In this document: one piece after another, positions 16,271 to 24,837 of the stretch
How positions within the stretch are numbered: position 1 is the first letter of the stretch
How the letters are laid out: every line of letters begins with the position of its first letter
Source: Aureisphaera sp963669405
Lineage (GTDB): Bacteria; Bacteroidota; Bacteroidia; Flavobacteriales; Flavobacteriaceae
Assembly (NCBI GenBank): GCA_963669405.2
Contig: CAXXHF010000002.1
Span: forward strand, 806,001 to 870,000
Direction of reading: 5' to 3'
DNA length: 64,000 nt
Program-made: the position numbers and the translations under genes
The notes under the pieces: generated by a model
Database searches by the model: none
What the model was told of the DNA's origin: nothing
The model's input: the letters and a program-made list of their open reading frames with translations, nothing else

Positions 16271-18376
16271 TTACAATTGAGGACAGGTTTTGCAATACTC
16301 CTTGTCCTTAAAAAAATGATTCCATTCTTCCTCAGTAAAATTTGAAAGAAGTCTTTCACATACTGCATTAATAAGTGCTTCACCTTCTAACTTGGTTGTA
16401 TTCAATTCATTCTGCCAAATATTAGAAACGTCCCAACCCAAAAGATGTCCGTTCATATCTATTCCAAAAAGAATCCTATCAAAGGAGTCAAAATATAGTT
16501 TTATGATTTCTGTAGGGTATAATATTCTAAAAACTTCTTTGACTTCTGAATTAATAGTATACATCTGCATAAAATGTACTGCATTTTCACCCCCTTTCAT
16601 TGAAGAGAAGTAAATTTCACTGTCAAGTATCCCAAATCCAATATTTGCAATTCCAAGACTGTAGGCAAAGGTTTGCTGTTTTTTATTTGAAAACATAAAG
16701 GAAAAGGGTCTATCAAAATACATTTTATTTATCCCTTTCCCTAGGCTTAATCCCTCCATATCAGTTCCGTTTACCAAAAAATTACCACCCGAAGAGTATT
16801 TCATATTAGAAAACAAATCATAAGGGAGATAAATCTTATCTTTTTCTTTTCCTATGGTTTTATCTAAGTTAAATTTTTGGATGGTATCTCCTTTCCATAA
16901 AGCAATTTCATCTGTTATACGAGGAAAAGAAGAAGTTAACTCAGCTCGGGTTTTGTTAATTGCGAAGTCGTTCAATTCTTTTTCTGTAAAAACAACTTTC
17001 TTTTGCTTCAAATCATAACACAAAAAATTTCCACTATAATCTAATACGTACAGATATAAGTTTTTATCATCAAAATCCAACTTCTTACATCTTATAGGCA
17101 ATAAGAAAGAATCTTTTGTTTGCTTTTTATGATTGTATACTGTGATTTGGGATTGATTCGGAATGTTGGAAACGATTAATAATTCATCACTATTTAAGAA
17201 GTATAACCTTGATGCATGAGGAATATTAAGCAGTTTTTTTAGTTGTAGGGTTTTATTCTTTAGTGATACATATATATCTCCATTTTCTAATAAAACTGCA
17301 AAATAATTTTCATAAAATGAGGAAAAAGACATTGTGACATCTCTTACTTTATCATTAAATATTCTTTTAACTTTTTGCGCTCCTAAAAATGAGACTCCTT
17401 GATTAAGTATTTGTTCAGCATCTTTATTTTTATTGATCTTATAAGATTCTATGGCCAGTAACATTCTCCTATTAATATTAAAAGGATTGAACGAATATGA
17501 AAAGACATCATTATTGGCCAGTTCTTCATTCTTTAACAACCCTATTAAATTTGATGCATACAAGGTGTTAGCAGAATCATTTAATCTCTTTAACAGTAAT
17601 TTAGATTGATCCAAATCATTGTTTAAATCTGAAATGGAAAGATCCAGTTCTGTTATCTTATAATTACGTTCGGAAATTGAATCCATTTGAGTATCAATCA
17701 AATCTTTTTGAATGTTAATGGAATCCTTTTGAATACTAATGGAGTCTGCTAAATCGCTCTTTTGAATTTCTAAATCATTTTTTTGATTTGCCAGTATTTT
17801 TTTATCAGTCTGTAAGTTATCTATATCTTTTTTGAGCAAGTATGAATATATCATTCCAAATGATATTCCTGCAATAATTAAGGTCGTGATTATTGTGCCA
17901 ACAGTTTTAAGGACTTTAAGTCTTTTTCTATAAATAAAAGATCCAATAATACGGTCAATGATTTTCTTGGAGGGTTTTGAATTTTGCCAAGCATCTGTTT
18001 TTTCGGTAGTAATGGCTAATCCTTTTAAAGCTTCTTCATACACACCAAGTTCCTTAATGTGTTCTATTTTTATAGGTATTATTAACCTTCCCGTTTTTTT
18101 AAATTCAATAACCTCCTGAAACATTGCTTTGGACTGAAATGCCTTTGGAGAAAGAATAATAACCATGGCAGAACAACTTTTTAAAGCATTGATGAGCTCT
18201 TCAGGAATTTTCTCTCCCGGATGATTATGAAATTGATCTAAGTAGCAGAAATACTGTTTTGAAGATAATTGGTTAGCCATAAAAAGGGCATAGTCCAAAG
18301 AATCTGCCCTAGAATAAGACACAAAAATATCATTGCCTTTTATTCTTTTAATCTGTGCGCTAAAGCTTTTAAACAT
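16271..18376 (-). CDS. Membrane TIR-domain protein with coiled coil and WD40-like C-terminus
   Basis: 701 residues. TIR domain about 14-125 (NDIFVSYSRAD opening; CSAMVIILSPKAF; Glu88 in SKAMFQEV at the position of the catalytic Glu of NADase TIRs). One membrane helix about 157-179, preceded by RKRLK. A long coiled coil about 184-275 includes near-perfect heptads (211-238). The C-terminal about 370 residues form a degenerate beta-propeller and end with ICxxxxNxTxxEW-like NFTEEEWNHFF plus YCKTCP, the tail seen in WD40 signalling proteins. Predicted: cytosolic TIR, periplasmic sensor (inference). It could be a stress or immunity NADase or a scaffold; no obvious defence partner is adjacent. Confidence 0.82.
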   Translation of the reverse strand: MFKSFSAQIKRIKGNDIFVSYSRADSLDYALFMANQLSSKQYFCYLDQFHNHPGEKIPEELINALKSCSAMVIILSPKAFQSKAMFQEVIEFKKTGRLIIPIKIEHIKELGVYEEALKGLAITTEKTDAWQNSKPSKKIIDRIIGSFIYRKRLKVLKTVGTIITTLIIAGISFGMIYSYLLKKDIDNLQTDKKILANQKNDLEIQKSDLADSISIQKDSINIQKDLIDTQMDSISERNYKITELDLSISDLNNDLDQSKLLLKRLNDSANTLYASNLIGLLKNEELANNDVFSYSFNPFNINRRMLLAIESYKINKNKDAEQILNQGVSFLGAQKVKRIFNDKVRDVTMSFSSFYENYFAVLLENGDIYVSLKNKTLQLKKLLNIPHASRLYFLNSDELLIVSNIPNQSQITVYNHKKQTKDSFLLPIRCKKLDFDDKNLYLYVLDYSGNFLCYDLKQKKVVFTEKELNDFAINKTRAELTSSFPRITDEIALWKGDTIQKFNLDKTIGKEKDKIYLPYDLFSNMKYSSGGNFLVNGTDMEGLSLGKGINKMYFDRPFSFMFSNKKQQTFAYSLGIANIGFGILDSEIYFSSMKGGENAVHFMQMYTINSEVKEVFRILYPTEIIKLYFDSFDRILFGIDMNGHLLGWDVSNIWQNELNTTKLEGEALINAVCERLLSNFTEEEWNHFFKDKEYCKTCPQL
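17663..17746 (-). repeat. Four heptad repeats in the TIR protein coiled coil
   Basis: Residues 211-238 read DSISIQK, DSINIQK, DLIDTQM, DSISERN: four units of 21 bases, the first two nearly identical. They lie straight after the membrane helix region and suggest an extendable stalk. Confidence 0.7.
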
Positions 18377-18550
18377 AGTATTTAGCCTCTACTAAATAAT
18401 TATTAGAAAAAAGTATTAAAAATTAATACTCTAAATATCTATTAAAAATCTCAGTATAGCACAAGGAAGGTTTCCGAAAATTAAATGACATTCTTGAAAA
18501 AGGAAAAAGTCTGATATATAATTGATTTAAAACCTGAATAACCCTGAACT

Positions 18551-19243
18551 CTAATTTCGGCTAATACTAGTTATTTCACTATACCCAGTTAGCTTTCCTT
18601 TTTTGTTAAAGGATTCGGTTCTAACCACGCCGATATTAGGGGAATACCATTCTTTGGATTTTGCCCGAACGTTCATAACAACTTTTGTACTCACATCTTG
18701 AGTAAGCACCAAACAGTTAAAATCACCTGCGGAAGTCGTTATGGTTTCCTTTGCCTCCACTATTCTATTGGTTATATCTATCGTTATATTAATACCTATG
18801 GGGCCTCCTGTGGTGGTTATTTTTAGATTACCGTCTTCTAGTGATGTACCTGCGGCTGCATCCATACTGGGTATTTCATATCGGGAGGCATCTACATCTA
18901 CGTCCATGTTTTGGTAGGGCCCCATGGAGGCTCCATCCATCTTCATAGCCATATCAAACTCAAATTGTCCGTCAATACACTTGGCTTCAAATGTATTTAC
19001 AAGGAGTTCCTTTCCTTTTTTATCGAATGCTTTCGTTTGTACGGTAAAAATAATCTCATTACCATTAGAGACTTTGTCCAACAACTCATAACTGGTTTTG
19101 CCTTGGTTTTTACCCTTGGCATTGTAATGAGTCATTTCCCATTGGGTACCTACATCTACAGGAAGATAGGGTTCACAATCGGACTGAGCGAAAGTAATAT
19201 ATGGAAGAACTGTAAAGAGCAGGATGATCGTTATTTTTTTCAT
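18551..19243 (-). CDS. Secreted protein, DUF3108/TapB-like
   Basis: 230 residues with a signal peptide ending ITFAQ. The mature part starts SDCEPYLPVDVGTQWEMTHY, an opening common in Bacteroidota DUF3108-like (TapB-family) exported proteins, and continues as a beta-rich domain ending in WYSPNIGVVRTESFNKKGKL, also typical. Two Cys are in the mature region. Function unknown. It lies about 150 bases downstream of a LuxR-type response regulator on the same strand and could be a target. Confidence 0.65.
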   Translation of the reverse strand: MKKITIILLFTVLPYITFAQSDCEPYLPVDVGTQWEMTHYNAKGKNQGKTSYELLDKVSNGNEIIFTVQTKAFDKKGKELLVNTFEAKCIDGQFEFDMAMKMDGASMGPYQNMDVDVDASRYEIPSMDAAAGTSLEDGNLKITTTGGPIGINITIDITNRIVEAKETITTSAGDFNCLVLTQDVSTKVVMNVRAKSKEWYSPNIGVVRTESFNKKGKLTGYSEITSISRN

Positions 19244-19390
19244 GTTATTGATATTTAAGAGGTTAGATACATTTTAAAAATAAATATTGAATGTGTTTAT
19301 CTATGAAGCCAATGTTATTATCATGGCTTTTAATAGTAAGTATGTTTTCAAATAGGTTTTGTAACTACTTCGTATGAAATAGTTAGGAAT

Positions 19391-20029
19391 CTAAGGCACA
19401 AATATTTTGTTCTTTATAGCATAGATAACCAATCCTGTACGATTTCGTAAGTTCAGTTTTTCGAAGATAGCATTTCTATAACCTTCAATAGTTTTAGGGC
19501 TTAAGTACATGACATCGGCAATTTCTTTGTAGGTCATTTCGGTACAGGCGTGTTTAATAAATTCTATTTCGCGTTCTTTCAACACACTTTGTGGGGATTC
19601 TTTTCCTGATAATGAATCTACCAGAACTTTGGTCACGGTATTGGTATGATGAAACCCTTTCTCCATAACTTCCAAAAGGGCTTGTTGTAATTCAAATTTC
19701 TTCACATCCTTCATTAGATATCCCTTGGCACCAGACCGTAGCATCTTTAAAATGGTACTCTCATCTTCTTCTATGGACAATGCCAATACCTTTACATGTG
19801 GAAAATGCTCGTGTAAATGGGCGGTAGTTTCTATCCCATTCAAAATAGGCATGTTTACATCCATAAGGACAATATCTGGAATGTTCTTTGGATTTTTAAA
19901 CTTGTCTAATAGCTCTTGTCCATTCTTGCAGGTATACAACACCTCAAATTGTTCAAACCCATCTACCAAACCACCTATGGCTTGGGACAGTAGATTATGA
20001 TCGTCTACTACTACTACAGAATAATTCAT
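19391..20029 (-). CDS. NarL/LuxR-family response regulator
   Basis: 212 residues. Receiver domain 1-120 with acidic pocket Asp9/Asp10, phosphoacceptor Asp57 (IVLMDVNMP), Ser83 in LALSIEEDE and Lys106 (MKDVKK). LuxR-type HTH about 148-207 (KEREIEFIKHACTEMTYKEI, LSPKTIEGYR). The start overlaps the stop of the kinase gene by 4 bases (20026-20029), so the pair is translationally coupled and cognate. Controls transcription after phosphorylation; last gene of the four-gene cassette. Confidence 0.93.
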   Translation of the reverse strand: MNYSVVVVDDHNLLSQAIGGLVDGFEQFEVLYTCKNGQELLDKFKNPKNIPDIVLMDVNMPILNGIETTAHLHEHFPHVKVLALSIEEDESTILKMLRSGAKGYLMKDVKKFELQQALLEVMEKGFHHTNTVTKVLVDSLSGKESPQSVLKEREIEFIKHACTEMTYKEIADVMYLSPKTIEGYRNAIFEKLNLRNRTGLVIYAIKNKIFVP

Positions 20030-20796
20030 AATACTGTGTTTTTATAGGTTAAATTTAATTGTGTACCCGCTCCTTCCTGTGATACAATTTCGGTATTTGC
20101 ATTTATAAGTGCTGCCCGGCTTTTTATATTGCTAAGCCCTATTCCTTTTTTAGAACCCAAAGCTGACACATTGAACCCAATTCCATTATCCTTAGCTGTA
20201 ATGAAAAGGGTATCTTCTGCATAATTTACGGTTACCTTAAGTTTTGTTGCCTTGGAGTGTTTTATTGTGTTGGTAAAAAACTCCTGCAGTATCCTGAAAA
20301 AAATAACCTCTACCTTATGATCCAGCTCAAAAGACTCCTTAGAGAACTTAAGACTGGCCTCTAAATATTGCATACGATTAAAGCGTTCGATCTCCAATTT
20401 TAAAGCCTCTACCAAAGATAAACTATTAAACGTATCTGGATTTATCAGTTTAGACAAACTCCGTAATTCGGTTAAGCTCTTACCAATGGTTTCAGCGGCT
20501 TCATGAACACTAGGTGACACATCGTCTGTGTTTTGCAACTGTATTTTGGCCAGTGTCAGCATCTGGCCTATATTGTCGTGCAATTCCCAGCTAATGTTCC
20601 GTAAAGTCTCTTCACGGATCTCCACCTGCGTTTCTATAATCTCCTCTTTAAATCTACTTTCGGCTTCTTGTTGTTCTCGTAATAATTTATTTTTTCGTTT
20701 CTGAAAGATGGCAAAAAGTATAATTACTGTAAGTGCCAAACAAAAGGTAATGATCGAAAAAATAATTAGAAACGATTGTACTCCTTCCTCGTCCAT
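20026..20796 (-). CDS. Sensor histidine kinase, NarX/HisKA_3 type
   Basis: 256 residues. One membrane helix about 8-31, a short coiled coil about 35-65, a HisKA_3 dimerisation domain with phosphoacceptor His73 (SWELHDNIGQML), and a HATPase domain about 165-255 (EFFTNTIKHSKA, DNGIGFN, GIGLSNIKSRA). It has almost no extracytoplasmic sensor domain, so sensing probably depends on partner proteins; the polytopic protein encoded just upstream overlaps it by 31 bases. Signals to the LuxR-type regulator downstream. Confidence 0.92.
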   Translation of the reverse strand: MDEEGVQSFLIIFSIITFCLALTVIILFAIFQKRKNKLLREQQEAESRFKEEIIETQVEIREETLRNISWELHDNIGQMLTLAKIQLQNTDDVSPSVHEAAETIGKSLTELRSLSKLINPDTFNSLSLVEALKLEIERFNRMQYLEASLKFSKESFELDHKVEVIFFRILQEFFTNTIKHSKATKLKVTVNYAEDTLFITAKDNGIGFNVSALGSKKGIGLSNIKSRAALINANTEIVSQEGAGTQLNLTYKNTVL

Positions 20797-21407
20797 AAAA
20801 ATCCTATAATATAACAGCCATAAAGAATTAAATTTAAACTAATTAAGATAATGAAGTAACTTAAGTATTTTACCATATTATATTCAATCAAGAATATAAG
20901 GGGGATCATTCCCATATAAAATAATAATAAAGCTGTTGATATCCAAAAACTTAGCTTATACTTAACAATGAGTACTTCATTGCTGTTTAACAGTTGATAG
21001 AAATGAAATAGGGTTAATACCAATAAAAAGATAGCTCCTGTAAAGAACGTATAAGTATGGTATGCTTCCCAACTTTGCACAAACAAACTAATAAGCGCCA
21101 CAATCCCGAAAATGACCGTAAAAGGAATTACGGCTTTTTTAAAATTGGGGCGCTTTAATATGTTGTAATACCAGTTAAAATAAAACAGAAAACTGATAAT
21201 AATGAAACTGTTATAGACCCATGCGTTGTTAATTTCAAAAACATCTGCCAAAAGGGCTCCCGAGGCATCTACCAATACGGTAAACCATAAGAAGTACACA
21301 AAGTATTTTTCATGTGAGTTGGCATATTTCTTATAACTAAAGGTGGCAACAATGGCCGCAATCAATTGTAAAACATTAGTAATATAGGCGAGGTCTACAA
21401 GCTGCAT
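20766..21407 (-). CDS. Polytopic membrane protein, probable sensor partner of the histidine kinase
   Basis: 213 residues from the ATG at 21405-21407, one base after the stop of the lipoprotein gene; a TTG start 12 codons upstream would overlap it. About seven hydrophobic helices (e.g. AYITNVLQLIAAIVATF, FTVIFGIVALISLFV, LNLILYGCYIIGFL). No catalytic motif seen. The gene is sandwiched between lipoprotein and kinase and overlaps the kinase by 31 bases. It may play the 7TM sensor role that is fused to kinases elsewhere. That role is inferred. Confidence 0.75.
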   Translation of the reverse strand: MQLVDLAYITNVLQLIAAIVATFSYKKYANSHEKYFVYFLWFTVLVDASGALLADVFEINNAWVYNSFIIISFLFYFNWYYNILKRPNFKKAVIPFTVIFGIVALISLFVQSWEAYHTYTFFTGAIFLLVLTLFHFYQLLNSNEVLIVKYKLSFWISTALLLFYMGMIPLIFLIEYNMVKYLSYFIILISLNLILYGCYIIGFLWTRKEYNRF

Positions 21408-21408
21408 T

Positions 21409-21894
21409 TTATAAATCTTTTGGCGGCTTTCCTCCGTGACCAAAGTTCAATGAATTAATACTATCTATAGGCTCATCATCTGGCTCAATGGGAAAGAATC
21501 CTTTTTGTATTCCGGTATCATAATTAGGTGCCGTAGGTACCAAAACTACCGTAGCATAAGGATAGCGATCATTATCCTGAGGTTCTGAATAAGCCGCAAA
21601 GTGAATGCGGATACCTAGATCCTCCAAACCTCGTTTCTTTGCTTCGTATTCTACGTATTCAATGTATCTCTTGATCGTGTCCAGCGAGAACCAAAAATCT
21701 CTAGTATCCTGAAAACCTAAAGCCTCGTCGAGAATAACCGATCTTGTATCTATAAATTCTCTTTGTAGTGCTTTTGCTTCTCTAAAGCTAATGGACTGTG
21801 CCGGTGGATCTACTGGTTTTTCACACGAAGCAAAAAACAGTATTGAAAAAAATGAAAGTAGTACTACTACTGCTAAAGGGGTTCTTGATTTCAT
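21409..21894 (-). CDS. Lipoprotein at the head of the four-gene signalling cassette
   Basis: 161 residues. Signal peptide with lipobox FFASC (Cys about residue 24), then EKPVDPPAQ. The mature domain contains SFREAKALQREFIDTRSVIL, GFQDTRDFWFSLDTIKRYIEY and AYSEPQDNDRYPYATVVLVP, and ends in a Gly/Pro-rich tail (GHGGKPPKDL). I do not recognise a named family. First gene of the 21894-19391 operon, so it may be the extracytoplasmic sensor subunit (inference). Confidence 0.75.
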   Translation of the reverse strand: MKSRTPLAVVVLLSFFSILFFASCEKPVDPPAQSISFREAKALQREFIDTRSVILDEALGFQDTRDFWFSLDTIKRYIEYVEYEAKKRGLEDLGIRIHFAAYSEPQDNDRYPYATVVLVPTAPNYDTGIQKGFFPIEPDDEPIDSINSLNFGHGGKPPKDL

Positions 21895-22275
21895 AATTAC
21901 TGGTGTTAAAGTTTTTCATAAAATTAGATATAAAATACTGAAAAACAGCAGGACAAACCTTGTATAGTTATACAATGTTTACTATATTACATTGATTTCT
22001 AGTAATTTATACCCCCTCTCAATCTACAAAAAGGTGAAAAAGACCTATGGGTAAGGGGATTTTCCCCTACACGGTATAAGAAAACAACTTATTAAAATTG
22101 CGGTAATACCTTACTATTAGTAGGGAATAACCTTTGCAAAAACACAGTACATAACACCTTCATTAATAGCTTTTTAACTCTTGATGAAGCCGTACCGACT
22201 CCTCATCTTTGTCACTGTGATTTCGAAACGCATATTCATTTTTTTAAATGATATCATTAAACACAAACATTAAAT
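21895..22275. promoter_or_regulatory. Divergent intergenic region
   Basis: 381 bases without a gene, between the minus-strand signalling cassette and the plus-strand secreted-protein pair. It is AT-rich and has several TAAAA/TTATT tracts. A CATCTTTG near 22204-22211 lacks the TA of the -7 consensus. I see no convincing hairpin, riboswitch or tRNA here. Both outward promoters must lie in it. Confidence 0.35.
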
Positions 22276-22776
22276 ATGAAAACTATGAAAACAATCTATG
22301 TACTACTGTTAACGGTAGCCATTATTGGAACCGCCCAGGCCCAAAGTTTGAGCCAAACGGTTATGGCCAATTCTGGTGCTACTATTAGCGGTACTTCCAA
22401 CACCCTTAGTTTTACCTTGGGAGAGCCTGTAATTGGGGCTATTTCTAACGGAGCGGCTTTGGGTCAGGGATTTTGGTTGGGTGCTATAGAAGGAGTCGTT
22501 TTAAGTAACGAAGATTTTTCCTTCGAAGTTAGCACTGCAGTTTACCCCAACCCCGTAAGCAACTACCTAAACATTTCTTTTACTGAGATGTTGGGTGAAA
22601 CTTTTGAAGTAATGCTTTTCGATATGCAAGGAAAACAGCTACTTCAACAAGAAATTGAGGCCAGCAATGCTGCCCACACCCTATCCCTAAGTGCACTTAG
22701 TACAGGAAACTATGTGCTAAAAGTGGTTCAGGATTCCACCAAAAAATCCAAATCATTCAAAATCATAAAAAATTAA
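22276..22776 (+). CDS. Small T9SS-exported protein
   Basis: 166 residues; ATG at 22276, alternative ATG three codons on. Signal peptide ends TAQAQ. The mature N-terminal part (SLSQTVMANSGATISG, LSFTLGEPVIG, LGQGFWLGAIEG) is the recurring short domain placed before sorting domains in Flavobacteriia. A type A T9SS sorting domain starts at TAVYPNPVSNYLNISF and ends SKSFKIIKN. The gene pairs with the secreted protein 12 bases downstream. Function unknown; in such pairs this may be a surface structural component. Confidence 0.78.
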   Translation: MKTMKTIYVLLLTVAIIGTAQAQSLSQTVMANSGATISGTSNTLSFTLGEPVIGAISNGAALGQGFWLGAIEGVVLSNEDFSFEVSTAVYPNPVSNYLNISFTEMLGETFEVMLFDMQGKQLLQQEIEASNAAHTLSLSALSTGNYVLKVVQDSTKKSKSFKIIKN

Positions 22777-22788
22777 AAAACCACAATC

Positions 22789-23793
22789 ATGAAAGCTAGA
22801 ATTACATACATTACAATAATGACCTTTATAATGGTCACTGCAATCTCTTTTGGACAAAACTTAGAAGGGGTTAGCACTACAGCTACAACTACTCACGATA
22901 ACTCTGATAAAGTCATAGCTACCCAAAAAGGAGACAATAATGATAGCAGAAATTTTGCTGCTGCAGAGTTGATTAACTATCAAGCCGTAGCAAGAGACGC
23001 TTCAGGAGTACTTATTACCAACACCGCTGTCACAGTAGATTTTGAAATTCGTGACGGAGCTGGTGGAGGAGCTGTTTTCACCGAAACACAAAATCCAACT
23101 ACCGATGCCAATGGAGTTTTCTCAGTACAAGTAGGAAGTGTGAACCCACTGGACAATGTTAACTGGTTGGATATTGAAGCTTGGCTACATGTTACCTTAG
23201 ATGGAACTGCGGTAGGTGAAACTGCCATAGGAAGTGTTGCTACAGCTTTACACAGTAAGCAGAGTGCTCAAGTAATGATCTACGGATCTGGTACTACTAA
23301 CGCTGACAAAATGATTGCACAGCACTCTCCTGCTTTCCCAGGATGGGGTATTGGATATTCCGATGCAAGTGATGATGTTATCTTCATGGCAGGTGGTACT
23401 ACCAACATGAGTATTGATTTGGCTACGGGAAACACCACAACCGATGGATACTATGAAAGTACCCAAACCACTACATCACCAGCAGCCAACAGAATTTATG
23501 GAAACAGTACCGCTATTGCATATGGAAGTATTGATTCTGTAGGTGGTATCTCTACAGGTTATGGTATTGCTTCAGTTACCAATTCTGCTACAGGTGTATA
23601 CGATGTAGTTCTAGACTTAGATTCTAATCCTGCCAATACAATTGTAACTATTACTCCATTTACTATTGGTTTTGGTGTACCAGAAATTGCTGGTTACGAA
23701 TCTACAGGAGCTAATACTTTTACAATTCGTATTCAGGATGCTACAGGAACAGCAAGAGACAGTGCGTTCTCTTTTGTAGTGTATCCACAATAA
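22789..23793 (+). CDS. Secreted protein with YQAVARD-type N-terminal domain
   Basis: 334 residues with a signal peptide ending ISFGQ. The segment LINYQAVARDASGVLITNTA to VATALHSKQ (about residues 63-160) is a domain recurrent in flavobacterial exported proteins, often placed before tail-fibre-like or structural regions. The C-terminal part (about 165-334) is beta-rich, includes a YGSGTTNADKMIAQHSPAFP stretch, and has no T9SS sorting domain that I can recognise. Co-transcribed with the preceding T9SS cargo gene. Confidence 0.65.
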   Translation: MKARITYITIMTFIMVTAISFGQNLEGVSTTATTTHDNSDKVIATQKGDNNDSRNFAAAELINYQAVARDASGVLITNTAVTVDFEIRDGAGGGAVFTETQNPTTDANGVFSVQVGSVNPLDNVNWLDIEAWLHVTLDGTAVGETAIGSVATALHSKQSAQVMIYGSGTTNADKMIAQHSPAFPGWGIGYSDASDDVIFMAGGTTNMSIDLATGNTTTDGYYESTQTTTSPAANRIYGNSTAIAYGSIDSVGGISTGYGIASVTNSATGVYDVVLDLDSNPANTIVTITPFTIGFGVPEIAGYESTGANTFTIRIQDATGTARDSAFSFVVYPQ

Positions 23794-23899
23794 TATATAC
23801 AAAGGGGTCCAACTCAAGACGTAGTCGACTTGGGAAGGATTCCTTTTCAAAAATAAATTTCATATAGATAATTCGAGAAGTCGAGTACTATGAAAAGGC

Positions 23900-24472
23900 C
23901 TAGGAAAGAGGAGATCCTGGGTCTTTTTTCTTTGTATATGTATAGATCTTGTAAGATAGAATAGCCATGATAGTCCCTACCAACGCTCCTATTAAAATAT
24001 CAGAGGGATAGTGAACTCCTACATAAATTCGGCTTCCGCAAAACAAGAAGGGCCACAAATACGCCAAATAAATCCATTTGCTAAAAGGACGTATTACAAA
24101 CATTAAGAAAGTGGTTATGGCAAAACTAGTGGACGCATGACCGGAAAAGAAACTAAACGAATCCGGATGTTGGAGTACACGAACTTGCAATATCAAATCT
24201 GCTACATTATTTGGCCGTAGGCGTTCCACAAGTATTTTGGTCACGTCTGTAAGCAACAAGGTAAGCGCAAAGGTTAATACAGTCCATAAAAACACCTTAA
24301 CCCCTTGTTTACGGCGATAAAAATAAAAGACAAGTATGGTGAAAAAAATGAATAAAGGAGTCCAACTTTCGATTTTTGTCACAAAAACCCAAAAACCATC
24401 AAAAGTGTTGTTTCCTAAATTATTGAGAAAAATTAATAGATCCCTATCCCATTGCCTGAGTGTCTCCAGCAT
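23900..24472 (-). CDS. PAP2-family membrane phosphatase
   Basis: 190 residues with about five membrane helices. All three PAP2 phosphatase motifs are present: KILVERLRP, SFFSGHAS (nucleophile-assisting His) and SRIYVGVHYPSDILIG (catalytic His and Asp). Such enzymes dephosphorylate undecaprenyl pyrophosphate, phosphatidic acid or related lipids on the outer face of the inner membrane. It starts on the base after the TatA stop codon, so the two genes are co-transcribed. Confidence 0.92.
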   Translation of the reverse strand: MLETLRQWDRDLLIFLNNLGNNTFDGFWVFVTKIESWTPLFIFFTILVFYFYRRKQGVKVFLWTVLTFALTLLLTDVTKILVERLRPNNVADLILQVRVLQHPDSFSFFSGHASTSFAITTFLMFVIRPFSKWIYLAYLWPFLFCGSRIYVGVHYPSDILIGALVGTIMAILSYKIYTYTKKKDPGSPLS

Positions 24473-24751
24473 TTAGAAGTTACGTTTGATAGGTCCTGTT
24501 ATATCACTCACGTCCTCTTTTACCTTATCAATTTCTTTTTTAACATCCTTGGTAATGTCTATATCCAATCCTTGCTTTTCGGCACTCTTGGTGATTTCGG
24601 ACTTAATATCATTTGTAGCATCTTTTATTTGTCGCATTCCTTTACCCAAACCACGGGCAATCTCTGGCACCTTATCGGCTCCAAAAACCATTAGGACAAT
24701 AAACAAAATGAATGCTATCTCGGCACCACTAATAAATAGAGGAAGTGTCAT
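24473..24751 (-). CDS. tatA: Twin-arginine translocase subunit TatA/TatE
   Basis: 92 residues from the ATG at 24749-24751; a TTG five codons upstream is less likely. N-terminal membrane helix (EIAFILFIVLMVFGADKVPE), then the hinge and amphipathic helix (IARGLGKGMRQIKDATNDIK) and a charged tail. This is the standard TatA layout; the FGADKVPE segment corresponds to the usual FGxxKLPE. TatA oligomers form the passage for folded proteins across the inner membrane. TatB-like function cannot be excluded in Bacteroidota. Confidence 0.9.
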   Translation of the reverse strand: MTLPLFISGAEIAFILFIVLMVFGADKVPEIARGLGKGMRQIKDATNDIKSEITKSAEKQGLDIDITKDVKKEIDKVKEDVSDITGPIKRNF

Positions 24752-24789
24752 AGGGCAAAGATACAAATTTAGGAATGGAGTTATATTAA

Positions 24790-24819
24790 AAAAGCCCTTT
24801 CCAAAAGGAAAGGGCTTTT
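24790..24819. terminator. Rho-independent terminator, probably bidirectional
   Basis: 13-base stem: AAAAGCCCTTTCC at 24790-24802, loop AAAA, GGAAAGGGCTTTT at 24807-24819. It lies 19 bases beyond the stop of the M1 peptidase gene on the minus strand and just upstream of tatA, so it separates the two transcripts. Confidence 0.88.
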
Positions 24820-24837
24820 AAAACTATCTTTAAAAGA

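Noticed and set aside
15098..18376. Crp/Fnr regulator and SRPBCC protein as part of a TIR defence operon
   Set aside because: They share orientation, but gaps of 93 and 78 bases and unrelated family roles give no support for a joint system.
23794..23899. Terminator after the second secreted protein
   Set aside because: CAAG and CTTG stretches near 23812-23832 can pair only weakly, with no T-tract directly after.
24452..24821. Plus-strand frames across tatA
   Set aside because: They are shadows of tatA on the other strand, with no family features or start context.
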